Shown here: piece after piece, positions 1-8,616 of the stretch
How positions within the stretch are numbered: the stretch's first letter is position 1
Layout of the letters: every line of letters starts with the position of its first letter
From: Pseudomonas salomonii
GTDB lineage: Bacteria; Pseudomonadota; Gammaproteobacteria; Pseudomonadales; Pseudomonadaceae
DNA: 64,000 nt
Reading direction: 5' to 3'
Assembly (NCBI RefSeq): GCF_900107155.1
Contig: NZ_FNOX01000002.1
Coordinates: forward strand, 186,001-250,000
The notes under the pieces: model-generated
Told to the model about the DNA's origin: nothing
The model's input: only the letters and a program-made list of their open reading frames with translations
The model's database searches: none
Made by a program: the position numbers and the translations under genes

Positions 1-2826
1 CCCGTCAAGCAATTCAACGCGGACTTTCGCGAGTACGCTGATTCCGTGAAGAAGATCACGTCGGCGCAACTCAAGTTTCTGATTTCCAAACTGCCTCTGG
101 AAGACCGGCAGAATCTGGAGTTCGGTGAAATCGCCGTGCGCAGAGAAATTGACTACGATAGCCCCAGTCATCCCCTGCGTACTGAAGAAGGGGTGCTGTT
201 GGTCGAGACCCGACGCACTGTCAACGGCCAAATCAATGTCATGACCTACGCCATCGACCGACTGAAGGGCACTGTCACCCGGCGGCCGGGCAAGGTTTAT
301 AAAGAAAGCCAACCCTCCGAGGGTTGGTATTCTGCCCGAGGCAAACGATACGACCGAATAAAACCCGAGGGTGAGTACCCCGCAGGGATAACGCAAGAAC
401 GCGAAGGCGCTACAGGCGTACCGAAGAACTTTGCCAGCGCCAGAACCCAGTACCTGGTCGATGCAATGGTCGAGGACATGGAGTTGCCTGCGTTGGGCGC
501 CTACTCCAGGGGAACCACGACCTTTCAGACTGAACACCGCACTGTCGAAACTATTCGCGAGGTCATACTGGGCCTGATCCCGTTCAGGTCCGCCATTAAG
601 AACTTCAACGAAGGCAGGACTGCTGACGGCGTTGTCGACCTGGCGTTCGATATCTTTGGTTTCGTGGTCGGCGTCGGCTCCGCCGCCAGGGCCGCGAGAG
701 CTTCGTTCGCCGGTGCTTCCGCGCTGTCGAAAGCTGCCAAGGTGTTTAAGATTGTTGGGCGGGCGGCAGCAAGCTCGCTCAATCCGTTGGGGGGTGTTGA
801 TGACCTCGCGCGCGGGGCTGCAAGGGGGGTGAAGTTTGTAGCGGGCAACGCCCACAAAGGCGTCAATTACCTGCGCGGTTCTTACCGCAATGTCGACCTG
901 TTGAAATTGGCAAAAAAGGCCGATATCGCTGAAGGAACATTCAGGGCTACCAACAGTGCTCACCCCAGTAAGGCCCTGGCTAAATTCGATGAGGCGACCC
1001 GGAAGTGGTACGCCGTGGATCCGCGCACGCAACAGGCCTATGGCACACCGCTGGAGAACTTTGTCCCGGCCGTGCCCACGCCCGGCGACGCGAACAGTTT
1101 GCGCGCAATCGCCAGCGACGACGCCATCCGCACCGCAAGCCAGCAGCACGGCCTGGCAGCCACCGGGACGACCAGGGTGGGGCAAGCGACAGTCGAGCGC
1201 CAAGCCGTAATGTTTCAGGGCAATTGGCATGAATACGATGCGGTGAAGCAGCGCGCGATTGGCCCCCCCTTGAAAGACTTTCAACCCAACCGCGTGGCTG
1301 CCAGTGGAGATGTACGCTCGCTGGACGACCTGCACGGCTATGAAGCCCGCTACATCGCGGCGGACGAGTTATCGACCACGGGCTTGCAGAACAACGTGTT
1401 TGTCGGGCGCAGTAAACGGGAATATGTGAAGGTTGATGGCAGGCTCTTTGAGTCCCAGGTCAAAGACGGCCAGCGCGTCATCCGCCATCCGGACGGCACG
1501 AGCCCCGCCATACCTGTCAAGGATCTTGGCCCTTCAGGGTGGGCCCCTATCTCCCGCTCCGAACGCCTGCTGGGAGGCGCCAGTGGAGCACCGACGCCTT
1601 TCAGGTTGGGGGATGGGGTCTTCGTCGTGCCGATGGACGATATTAAACGCGTGGAAACTTCAGGCAATCCTTTCAGGCTCAATTACAAAAACGTCGATCA
1701 GGAAGTTCTCTTCGACAGCACAGCCGGTGCATGGAGAAGTACCCACGAACAAGGTAAGCACTATTACTGGCGAAGCGCCAAAGGCCAATGGCAACGGGGA
1801 ACACTTGAAGAATCCAGAAAGGCTAAAAAAGCCACCGACCACCACTATAACTTTGTTGATATTTCGTCGATCCCCAGAATTCCCACACAACTGGCTCCTG
1901 TGCCCAAAACACTGAATTACTTTTGGGCGGGCCAGGAAATCCCCGCCCACTTGGTGGAAAACATGGCCAAAAACGCTTCCCGAGCCCCCGGGTATAAATC
2001 AGTCCTGCACGTGGACGCCGACAGCCCTGCTGTTTTTAAACAAATCGAAAGCAAATTGAAGGAGAAAGTGCCTGGCGTGACGGTGCTCAACCTTAATGAA
2101 GATGCCGCATTCAAACAGTTGAAGAACGGTGAAATGTACAGCTATTTCCGACAAGGCCAAGGGAAGAATCTGGCCGCCGCTTCGGATGTAGCCCGCTACC
2201 CGATCATGAATAAGCACGGTGGTTTTTATCTGGACACCGATGATCTCATCCAAAGCAACGTCGGTGCCGTCGATATAGCCGCAGGCGCCGACGATGTGCT
2301 GCTCGGTTTACCCGTGACACATCAAGTGGCCGATTATAAAACGTTCTATAACACCAGTAACTTTGCTACGCGCCCCGGCAACCCGGTGCTTGACGAGATG
2401 ATCAGGGAGATGAATAAACGGTTTTCGGCTAACAAATCCTACTTTACGAACAATCGACCGACGGTCACCCGCGGCGCCGATGGCAGCGTCCAATTCACCC
2501 CGGAGTTCAAGGAATACGAGGCAAAAATATTCGATACCGTAGGGCCGAATATGTTTAACGACACGCTTAAAACGAAAAGGCCCGACATGTACGACTTGGG
2601 TTTGGATGGCCTCACTAAAGAAGCAACGTTGGTCGATGGCAAACTCGTGTCGCAGGGTCCGGTCGTCAACATTCAACAAAGGATGAGTGAGGCCTATGCG
2701 CATCAGGGCATGGTGGTGCCGATCATAGCGCCCGTACAGATCAAGCAGACCAAGGAGCATTACTTCCCGCTTCGCTACAAATTCAATGTGAAAGTGGGGG
2801 CCGACCATTCCTGGATCAATACCTGA
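1..2826 (+). CDS. Large toxin-like protein with C-terminal TcdA/TcdB-type glycosyltransferase domain (5' end outside window)
   Basis: The reading frame is open from base 1 (941 residues visible), so the gene very probably begins upstream; the GTG at 46 is only an internal candidate. Seen: a hydrophobic stretch at about residues 180-230, then repeated short modules of the type 'KWYAVDP..GTPLENF' (about 325-500). From about residue 637 there is a glycosyltransferase-A domain opening with LNYFWAGQEIP. Near residue 715 is SDVARYPIMNKHGGFYLDTDD, with the DxD-type motif that binds metal and sugar nucleotide in large clostridial toxins. Pseudomonas proteins of this build are usually annotated as dermonecrotic-toxin-domain or membrane-targeted effector proteins. 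Inference: a secreted or delivered effector that glycosylates a host or competitor protein. Target and secretion route are not visible. Confidence 0.5.
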   Translation, partial: PVKQFNADFREYADSVKKITSAQLKFLISKLPLEDRQNLEFGEIAVRREIDYDSPSHPLRTEEGVLLVETRRTVNGQINVMTYAIDRLKGTVTRRPGKVYKESQPSEGWYSARGKRYDRIKPEGEYPAGITQEREGATGVPKNFASARTQYLVDAMVEDMELPALGAYSRGTTTFQTEHRTVETIREVILGLIPFRSAIKNFNEGRTADGVVDLAFDIFGFVVGVGSAARAARASFAGASALSKAAKVFKIVGRAAASSLNPLGGVDDLARGAARGVKFVAGNAHKGVNYLRGSYRNVDLLKLAKKADIAEGTFRATNSAHPSKALAKFDEATRKWYAVDPRTQQAYGTPLENFVPAVPTPGDANSLRAIASDDAIRTASQQHGLAATGTTRVGQATVERQAVMFQGNWHEYDAVKQRAIGPPLKDFQPNRVAASGDVRSLDDLHGYEARYIAADELSTTGLQNNVFVGRSKREYVKVDGRLFESQVKDGQRVIRHPDGTSPAIPVKDLGPSGWAPISRSERLLGGASGAPTPFRLGDGVFVVPMDDIKRVETSGNPFRLNYKNVDQEVLFDSTAGAWRSTHEQGKHYYWRSAKGQWQRGTLEESRKAKKATDHHYNFVDISSIPRIPTQLAPVPKTLNYFWAGQEIPAHLVENMAKNASRAPGYKSVLHVDADSPAVFKQIESKLKEKVPGVTVLNLNEDAAFKQLKNGEMYSYFRQGQGKNLAAASDVARYPIMNKHGGFYLDTDDLIQSNVGAVDIAAGADDVLLGLPVTHQVADYKTFYNTSNFATRPGNPVLDEMIREMNKRFSANKSYFTNNRPTVTRGADGSVQFTPEFKEYEAKIFDTVGPNMFNDTLKTKRPDMYDLGLDGLTKEATLVDGKLVSQGPVVNIQQRMSEAYAHQGMVVPIIAPVQIKQTKEHYFPLRYKFNVKVGADHSWINT

Positions 2827-2851
2827 TCGAATCTGATTGAACCTGCACCGA

Positions 2852-2883
2852 GCCGTGGTCCTCCAACCGAGATAAACCACGGC
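2852..2883 (+). terminator. Possible stem-loop after the toxin gene
   Basis: An 8-bp perfect inverted repeat (GCCGTGGT / ACCACGGC) with a 16-nt loop lies 26 bp after the toxin stop codon. There is no T-tract and the antiporter start follows 15 bp later, so this may be a weak terminator or a leader structure of the next gene. Confidence 0.5.
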
Positions 2884-2897
2884 CCGGTACATGCTCG

Positions 2898-4250
2898 ATG
2901 ACGTTTATTTTATGGATGGCCGTACTCGGCGCCGTACTGCTCACCCTCGCCCTCACCTCCTCCTACCTGCGCTGGATGCCGGTGACCACCTCGGCGGTGT
3001 GCCTGCTGCTGGGCGTCGCCATTGGCCCGCTGGGCGTCGACCTCCTGGGCTTGGATATCAAAGGCTCGGCGCGCTGGATGGAGCACCTGACCGAAGTCGC
3101 GGTGCTGTTCTCTCTATTTGTCAGCGGCTTGAAACTGCGCCTGCCGCTCAAGCATCGTACCTGGCGCGTAGCGTTTGGCATGGCCGGGCCCGTGATGCTG
3201 CTGACCATCCTTGGTGTAAGCCTGGCGCTGCATTATGTGTTCGCGTTGTCCTGGGGCGTGTCGCTGCTGGTCGGCGCGATTCTGGCACCGACCGACCCGG
3301 TACTGGCCGGGCTGGTCCAGGTCAATAATGCCCAGGACTATGACGCGCTGCGGTTCGGCTTGTCCGGTGAGGCCGGTTTGAATGACGGGACCGCCTTTCC
3401 GTTTGTGATCTTTGCCCTGCTGTTTATGCAACACGGCGGATTTGATGGCGACTGGTTCGGTGGCTGGGTCCTGAAAAACCTGGTGTGGGCGGTCCCCGCC
3501 GGATTGTTGATCGGTTATTGGATGGGGCGTGGTATCGGGCGTGTGACCCTGTGGTTGCGCATCACCCATGACGACAGCACGTTGTCCCCCAACGACTACC
3601 TGACCCTGGCGCTGATTGCCCTGGCCTATGTGGCCGCCGAGGCCGTGGGCGGTTACGGCTTTTTGTCGGTGTTCGCCGCCGGGCTGGGTTTGCGCCAGGC
3701 GGAGTTCCGCTCCACGGGGCACTCGCAGACGCCCTCGGAGCATTTGGCGCTGCCGGTGGTGGGCCATCTGGAAGTGGAACCTGAGCGAGCCCTGCAAGGC
3801 GATGTCAGTGAACTGCAAGATACGCAAATTGCCGCCGGCGTGATGCTCGGCGACATGCTGTCGTTTGGCAGTTTGGTGGAGCGCTCAATGGAAGTGTTCC
3901 TGGTGACCGTGCTGGGCATTGTGCTGGTCAGCCACTGGGATTGGCGGGCGCTGCCGGTGGCTGCGCTGCTGTTTTGCGTGATCCGGCCATTCAGCGTACT
4001 GGTCATACCCTGGGGCCGCCTGATCAGCACGCGGCAGCGCGGCTTGATGGGCTGGTTCGGCATTCGCGGTATCGGCAGCATTTACTACCTGTTCTACGCG
4101 CTCAACCACGGGCTGGTCGGCACCAGCAGCGCGTTGGCGGTAAACCTGACGATTTCAGTGATCGCCTTGAGCATCGTCGTTCATGGCCTGAGCACCCAAC
4201 CGATGCTGGCCTGGTATGAACGACGCGCCAAGGCGAACCCTCAGTCCTGA
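2898..4250 (+). CDS. Cation:proton antiporter (CPA1/NhaP-like)
   Basis: 450 residues made mostly of hydrophobic segments, consistent with about 11-12 membrane helices in the inner membrane. Family hallmarks seen: GAILAPTDPVLAGLVQ near residues 130-145 and GEAGLNDGTAFPFV near 157-170, the acidic ion-binding region of CPA1 exchangers. A polar insertion at about 280-310 (GHLEVEPERALQGDVSELQD) and a late GIRGIGSIYYLFYAL motif are typical of bacterial NhaP-like proteins. Role by family: Na+ or K+ export in exchange for H+. The ATG has only a weak ribosome binding site. The last 10 bp overlap, tail to tail, the small gene on the opposite strand. Confidence 0.5.
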   Translation: MTFILWMAVLGAVLLTLALTSSYLRWMPVTTSAVCLLLGVAIGPLGVDLLGLDIKGSARWMEHLTEVAVLFSLFVSGLKLRLPLKHRTWRVAFGMAGPVMLLTILGVSLALHYVFALSWGVSLLVGAILAPTDPVLAGLVQVNNAQDYDALRFGLSGEAGLNDGTAFPFVIFALLFMQHGGFDGDWFGGWVLKNLVWAVPAGLLIGYWMGRGIGRVTLWLRITHDDSTLSPNDYLTLALIALAYVAAEAVGGYGFLSVFAAGLGLRQAEFRSTGHSQTPSEHLALPVVGHLEVEPERALQGDVSELQDTQIAAGVMLGDMLSFGSLVERSMEVFLVTVLGIVLVSHWDWRALPVAALLFCVIRPFSVLVIPWGRLISTRQRGLMGWFGIRGIGSIYYLFYALNHGLVGTSSALAVNLTISVIALSIVVHGLSTQPMLAWYERRAKANPQS

Positions 4251-4381
4251 TGTTCGGTGTTGCCTACATCCGCGGCATCATCCAGATCGTTGAGCGGTAC
4301 TTCTGCATCATCCATCAATGAGCCCGGGTCTTCGTTGCCCGGGTCATTGAGTTCTTCTTCATCATCGAGTTCCTGGGACAT
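4241..4381 (-). CDS. Very short acidic protein (46 residues)
   Basis: A 46-codon gene starting MSQELDDEEELNDPGNEDPG and ending NTEHQD. About one third of residues are Asp or Glu and there is no hydrophobic segment. Support: AGGAG stands 6 bp before the ATG and directly abuts the TAG stop of the upstream small gene (12 bp apart), so the two read as one transcript. Its stop lies inside the end of the antiporter gene, with a 10-bp convergent overlap. Family not recognised; a disordered acidic polypeptide is all that can be said. Confidence rests on the ribosome binding site and operon spacing. Confidence 0.5.
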   Translation of the reverse strand: MSQELDDEEELNDPGNEDPGSLMDDAEVPLNDLDDAADVGNTEHQD

Positions 4382-4392
4382 GACTGTCTCCT

Positions 4393-4605
4393 CTAACCGC
4401 CTTGGGTGTCGATATCAGCATCGGTTTCAGGCTTGGGCGCACGCTCAGGCTTGAAGTCTGGACTGTAGTCGTTTTCCCGCGCTTTGGGGTCGCTGGCAGG
4501 CTTCGGGTCTTTGGGCGCATCGGCAGCGGTGCCGGGCGCCGGCTCGCCGCGATCGATGGCCGGGTCGTTACGGTTGCTGGTTTGGGGGTCGTTGCTGGTG
4601 TTCAT
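4393..4605 (-). CDS. Small hydrophilic, proline-rich protein
   Basis: 70 residues (MNTSNDPQTSNRNDPAIDRG...), rich in Pro, Asp, Lys and Ala, with no hydrophobic segment and only a Pro/Lys/Glu-rich tail (PERAPKPETD). An AGAGGTGA ribosome binding site stands before the ATG. First gene of a two-gene unit with the 46-residue acidic protein. Predicted to be intrinsically disordered. The composition resembles small stress-associated proteins of pseudomonads, but no family can be assigned. Confidence 0.5.
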   Translation of the reverse strand: MNTSNDPQTSNRNDPAIDRGEPAPGTAADAPKDPKPASDPKARENDYSPDFKPERAPKPETDADIDTQGG

Positions 4606-4676
4606 AAATCACCTCTGTGTAAAACGCACAGTGCGTAAAGTTAAGGTTCCAGCCAGCGCCACGAAGTTCAAATTGC

Positions 4677-5222
4677 TTAAGACACCGGGTTATCCACCTG
4701 GATATAAAACGCATAGGCGCCCAGCAGCACCCAGAACACCATGAACAGCCACGGCGCGCGCATGGAGAACAGCAGCGACTTGCGATAGCCCTTATGGGAT
4801 GACTCGGTCTCGCAGAACAGCGGTGAATCGTCATAGGCCAGGCCCATCACCGGCTCGCTGCGCAGCAACTCGCTCTGCTTGTAGTGCCAGTGGTCGATGA
4901 TTTCGTAGGCGGCACGAATACCCGGCCAGGCGTTCAGTGAGCTGAGAATGCCGAGGGAGGCCAGAAACGCCGGCACGATCAAAGTAAAAAACTTGCCCCA
5001 CTCAGGGTTCAGGTTGCCCATGCCGGAGACAAACGCGATCACCAGGAACGACTGGGCCGTGAGGTAGGCGTCGGTGCGGTTGGCCAGGATGCTGGTTTCG
5101 TACTGGATTTCACGGCGGTAGAAGTCGAGGCGGTCCTTGGGCGAACCGAAGATCTTGGCATTGTGTTCGCTGTGATCGTCCACGGCAGCGGCCGGGGTAT
5201 TGGCAGAGATGATTCTGGGCAC
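4677..5222 (-). CDS. Inner-membrane protein of unknown function
   Basis: 181 residues from a GTG at 5222, chosen because GGAG lies 6 bp before it; a GTG 12 bp further upstream has no such site. A soluble N-terminus (about 1-55, KDRLDFYRREIQYETSILANR) is followed by two hydrophobic helices (about 58-75 and 80-100), a polar middle with a DHWHYKQSEL segment, and a C-terminal hydrophobic helix (about 155-177). The layout (coiled N-terminal helix, helical hairpin, last helix) resembles small oligomeric membrane proteins. No enzyme motif was seen. It stands alone, with the small polar-protein genes downstream on the same strand. Confidence 0.5.
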   Translation of the reverse strand: MPRIISANTPAAAVDDHSEHNAKIFGSPKDRLDFYRREIQYETSILANRTDAYLTAQSFLVIAFVSGMGNLNPEWGKFFTLIVPAFLASLGILSSLNAWPGIRAAYEIIDHWHYKQSELLRSEPVMGLAYDDSPLFCETESSHKGYRKSLLFSMRAPWLFMVFWVLLGAYAFYIQVDNPVS

Positions 5223-5596
5223 GACGTGCTCCACAAGGTGACGAAACTTGTTAGAAGAATCGGGCCTGGGTGAAGTTCAAGTTTGTTCCTGCACCAATTG
5301 AGCGCATGCACTGCACCCTTGTAGTGAGCGGGCTAGTGCGGCGAGCGCTTTTGTAGCGAGTGAGCTTGCTCGCCACAAGGTAATCACTCCCTTGACACCG
5401 TTCCGGCACAGGCATTGCTTAATGCATTCATCTGCCCGGATACAGGAGCATTCGTTACCCCCCGACCCAGAGCCGACCCCATAAGAAAGTAAGGACCAGG
5501 CCCGTTGGCACCGTCAGCCACAGGCTCATAAAAATATGCGTTTTTTTAAGCGGCAGTGCCACCCAAGGCAACCCTGGGCACTGACAAGGTACTGGA
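5223..5596. other. 374-bp intergenic region with one REP-like hairpin
   Basis: No gene seen. GTAGCGAGTGAGCTTGCTCG at about 5354-5373 can fold on GCGAG/CTCGC and resembles one half of the REP doublets found elsewhere in the window. TTGACA at 5392-5397 is a good -35 box, but the best -10 candidates (TTGCTT, TTAATG) are poor. A promoter for the ATP-grasp gene is expected in this region but not pinned down. Confidence 0.5.
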
Positions 5597-7006
5597 ATGG
5601 CTCGATCTTTCTTTGATGAAATGAATGACGCAAACGGCGCCTGCCGTGCGCACTATCAGGATTTCTCCCGCTGGCTGGCCAATACGCCGCCGGAACTGTT
5701 GGCCCAACGGCGTCGCGAGGCCGATTTGCTGTTCCACCGCGCCGGGATCACCTTCACCCTCTACGGCGACGAACAAGACACCGAGCGCCTGATCCCCTTC
5801 GACATCATCCCGCGCAGTATCCCCGCCAGTGAATGGGCCGTGATCGAACGCGGCTGCATCCAGCGCGTGAATGCGCTGAACATGTTCCTCGCCGATATCT
5901 ATCACGACCAGCGCATCATCAAGGCCGGGATCATCCCGGCAGACCAGGTGCTGGGCAACGAGGGGTATCAGAAGGCCATGGTCGGGCTGGACCTGCACCG
6001 CGATATCTACTCGCATATTTCCGGCGTGGACCTGGTACGCGACGGCGACGGCACCTACTACGTGCTCGAAGACAACCTGCGCACCCCCAGCGGCGTGAGC
6101 TATATGCTCGAAGACCGCAAGATGATGATGCGCCTGTTCCCGGAAGTGTTCGCCAAGCAGCGCATCGCGCCGGTGGACCACTACCCCAACCTGCTGCTCA
6201 AAACCCTTAAAAGCGCCAGCCGGCTCGATAACCCCAACGTGGTCGTACTGACGCCGGGGCGCTTTAACAGCGCGTTTTTCGAACATGCGTTCCTGGCGCG
6301 GGAAATGGGCGTGGAGCTGGTCGAAGGCGCCGACCTGTTCGTGCACGACCTGAAAGTATTCATGCGCACCACCGACGGGCCCAAACCGGTGGACGTGATC
6401 TACCGGCGTATCGACGACGCCTTCCTCGACCCCAAGGCCTTCAACCCGGATTCCATGCTCGGCGTGCCCGGCCTGGTCGCCGCTTACTGCGCCGGCAATG
6501 TGGTGCTGGCCAACGCGATCGGCACCGGCGTGGCCGACGACAAGTCAATCTACCCCTATGTGCCGGAAATGATCCGCTTCTACCTGGACGAAGAACCGGT
6601 TTTGCAAAACGTGCCAACCTTCCAGTGCCGCAAGCCGGATGAACTGTCCCACGTGCTGGCGCATCTGCCCGAACTGGTGGTCAAGGAAACCCAGGGTTCC
6701 GGCGGCTACGGCATGCTGGTCGGCCCGGCGTCGAGCGCCGCCGAGATCGAGGACTTCCGCCAACGCATCAAGGCACGCCCTCACGCCTACATCGCCCAGC
6801 CGACCCTGAGCCTGTCCACCTGCCCCACCTTCGTCGAAAACGGCATCGCACCCCGGCACATCGACCTGCGCCCGTTCGTGCTCTCGGGCAAGGAAACCCG
6901 CCTGGTGCCCGGCGGGTTGACCCGTGTGGCGCTGAAGGAAGGCTCGTTGATCGTCAACTCGTCGCAAGGCGGCGGAACCAAGGACACCTGGGTGGTGGAG
7001 GGCTGA
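5597..7006 (+). CDS. Circularly permuted type-2 ATP-grasp protein
   Basis: 469 residues. Seen: the family core with LFHRAGITFTLYGD (about 48-61), IPFDIIPRSIPASEWAVIERG, GVDLVRDGDGTYYVLEDNLRTPSGVSYMLEDR (about 144-175), VKETQGSGGYGMLVGP (about 359-374) and a late RPFVLSG.TRLVPGGLTRVA. By family this is an ATP-dependent carboxylate-amine or thiol ligase in which the ATP-grasp elements are permuted. Such proteins travel with alpha-E and transglutaminase-like proteins and probably modify or build a peptide; the true substrate is unknown. The alpha-E gene starts 2 bp after the stop. Ribosome binding site AAGG is 8 bp before the ATG. Confidence 0.5.
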   Translation: MARSFFDEMNDANGACRAHYQDFSRWLANTPPELLAQRRREADLLFHRAGITFTLYGDEQDTERLIPFDIIPRSIPASEWAVIERGCIQRVNALNMFLADIYHDQRIIKAGIIPADQVLGNEGYQKAMVGLDLHRDIYSHISGVDLVRDGDGTYYVLEDNLRTPSGVSYMLEDRKMMMRLFPEVFAKQRIAPVDHYPNLLLKTLKSASRLDNPNVVVLTPGRFNSAFFEHAFLAREMGVELVEGADLFVHDLKVFMRTTDGPKPVDVIYRRIDDAFLDPKAFNPDSMLGVPGLVAAYCAGNVVLANAIGTGVADDKSIYPYVPEMIRFYLDEEPVLQNVPTFQCRKPDELSHVLAHLPELVVKETQGSGGYGMLVGPASSAAEIEDFRQRIKARPHAYIAQPTLSLSTCPTFVENGIAPRHIDLRPFVLSGKETRLVPGGLTRVALKEGSLIVNSSQGGGTKDTWVVEG

Positions 7007-7008
7007 GT

Positions 7009-7959
7009 ATGTTGAGTAGAACCGCCGCAGATCTGTACTGGATGTCCCGTTACCTGGAACGTGCCGAGAACCTGGCGCGCATGTTGGAAGTCAGTTATTC
7101 GCTGTCGTTGATGCCCCAGGCCGGGCGCAGTGACGGGCTGGATGAACTGGCCATGTCGCTGCTCAGCAGCGGCACGCTGGACAGCTACCTCGAACGCCAT
7201 AAACAACTGGACGCCGAACGCATGCTGCACTTCTTCGCCCTCGACGAAGAAAACCCGGCCAGCATCTACAACTGCCTGCGCGCGGCCCGTGGCAATGCCC
7301 ACGCCGTACGCGGGCGCATCACCGCCGACATGTGGGAAAACCTCAACGCCACCTGGCTGGAAATGCGCAGCATCGCCGCCGGCGGCCTGGCGCGCCATGG
7401 CATCAGCCACTTCTGTGACTGGGTCAAACAGCGCTCACACCTGTTTCGCGGGGCCACCTCCGGCACCATCATGCGCAATGACGCCTACCGGTTTATTCGC
7501 CTGGGCACCTTTGTCGAGCGTGCGGACAACACCTTGCGCCTGCTGGATGCGCGCTACGAGATGTTTGGCGAGGAATCGGAGGAAGTCAGCGACCTTTCGG
7601 CACGCGGCTACTACCAGTGGAGCGCCCTGCTCCGTGCGCTTTCATCGTTCGAAGCCTATACCGAGCTGTACCCGAATGCGCTGAATGCGCGCTCGGTTTC
7701 GCAGCTGCTGCTGTTACGCAGTGATGTACCGCGCTCACTGCATGCGTGCATCGAGGAGTTGAGCCATATCCTCGCCGACTTGCCCGGCAGTTACGGGCGC
7801 ACAGCCCAGCGCCTGGCGGCCGAGTTCGAAGCGCGCCTGCGCTATACCGGCATCGATGAGATCCTGGAGGACGGCTTGCACAGTCGGCTCACGGACTTTA
7901 TCGACACCGTGCGCGAACTGGCGCGGGCGATTCACAGCTCCTACCTGGAAGTGGTGTGA
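7009..7959 (+). CDS. Alpha-E domain protein
   Basis: 316 residues, almost wholly helical, starting MLSRTAADLYWMSRYLERAENLARML, the typical opening of the alpha-E (DUF403) family. A GGAGGG ribosome binding site lies in the last codons of the ATP-grasp gene and only 2 bp separate the genes, so they are co-translated. Conserved AYRFIRLGTFVERADNTLRLLDARY lies around residues 161-185. No enzymatic motif is known for the family; it is a genetic partner of ATP-grasp and transglutaminase-like proteins. The transglutaminase gene that often completes this set is absent: the next gene is an unrelated NTF2-like gene. Confidence 0.5.
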   Translation: MLSRTAADLYWMSRYLERAENLARMLEVSYSLSLMPQAGRSDGLDELAMSLLSSGTLDSYLERHKQLDAERMLHFFALDEENPASIYNCLRAARGNAHAVRGRITADMWENLNATWLEMRSIAAGGLARHGISHFCDWVKQRSHLFRGATSGTIMRNDAYRFIRLGTFVERADNTLRLLDARYEMFGEESEEVSDLSARGYYQWSALLRALSSFEAYTELYPNALNARSVSQLLLLRSDVPRSLHACIEELSHILADLPGSYGRTAQRLAAEFEARLRYTGIDEILEDGLHSRLTDFIDTVRELARAIHSSYLEVV

Positions 7960-8015
7960 GTGCATTCGGGTTACTTATCTGTCAATTCGGGTGATTGACC
8001 CTGCTTGAGTGCCGC

Positions 8016-8054
8016 TCTTATGTTGGGCAGGTGAACGACCTTCCCAACATAAGA
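8016..8054 (+). promoter_or_regulatory. Strong hairpin / dyad just upstream of the NTF2-like gene
   Basis: A perfect 12-bp inverted repeat (TCTTATGTTGGG at 8016-8027, CCCAACATAAGA at 8043-8054). It continues inward, after one mismatch, with AGGT/ACCT around a 5-nt loop (GAACG), giving a 16-bp stem in all. It ends 13 bp before the ATG at 8068, beside the ribosome binding region. No T-tract follows, so it is not a typical terminator; a repressor operator or an RNA leader structure is more likely. Confidence 0.5.
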
Positions 8055-8067
8055 ACAGGTACAGCCC

Positions 8068-8496
8068 ATGTCCGAACTCCACCTGGATCCCGCCGCCGCC
8101 CACACCCTGCAACGCTGGCACACCATGCTGGCCACTCGCGACCTCACCGCCCTGCCCGAACTGCTCGCGCCTGACGCGGTATTCCGCTCGCCCATGGCCC
8201 ACACGCCCTACCCCGGCGCGCCGGTGGTGTCGATGATTCTCAACACGGTGATCAAGGTGTTCGAGGATTTCGCCTATCACCGTGAACTGGCGAGTGCCGA
8301 CGGGCTTAACGTGGTGCTGGAGTTCAGCGCACGCGTGGGCGAAAAACAGCTCAAGGGCATCGATATGATTCGCTTCAACGAACTGGGGCAGATCGTCGAG
8401 TTTGAAGTGATGGTGCGCCCCTTGAGTGGGCTGCAGGCACTGGGTGAAGAGATGGGCCGCCGGCTGGCGCCGTACCTGGCCAAGGCCAAATCCTGA
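8068..8496 (+). CDS. NTF2-like (SnoaL-type) small protein
   Basis: 142 residues starting MSELHLDPAAAHTLQRWHTM. The order helix - 'LPELLAPDAVFRSPM' - 'FEDFAYHREL' - 'VVLEFSARVGEKQLKGIDMIRFNELGQIVEFEVMVRP' matches the cone-shaped NTF2/SnoaL fold, whose members bind or isomerise small hydrophobic molecules. Sequence alone does not give a substrate. The gene has its own upstream hairpin at 8016-8054, lies 108 bp after the alpha-E gene, and is followed by a palindromic repeat, so it is probably a separate unit. Confidence 0.5.
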   Translation: MSELHLDPAAAHTLQRWHTMLATRDLTALPELLAPDAVFRSPMAHTPYPGAPVVSMILNTVIKVFEDFAYHRELASADGLNVVLEFSARVGEKQLKGIDMIRFNELGQIVEFEVMVRPLSGLQALGEEMGRRLAPYLAKAKS

Positions 8497-8500
8497 TGAC

Positions 8501-8605
8501 GATCGTTCCCGCTCCGCGTGGGAATGCCTCTTGTGACGCTTTGCGTCACGTCTTGGGACGCGGAGCGTCCTGGGCTGCATTCCCACGCAGAGCGTGGGAA
8601 CGATC
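8501..8605. repeat. ~105-bp palindromic intergenic repeat (family R1, copy 1)
   Basis: Outer arms GATCGTTCCCgCTCCGCGTGGG and CCCACGCAGAGCGTGGGAACGATC enclose two inner hairpins (GTGACGCTTTGCGTCAC and GGACGCGGAGCGTCC). Other copies lie at 18585, 23927 and, halved, at 37245. All are intergenic. Confidence 0.5.
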
Positions 8606-8616
8606 AGTCCGGGTGG

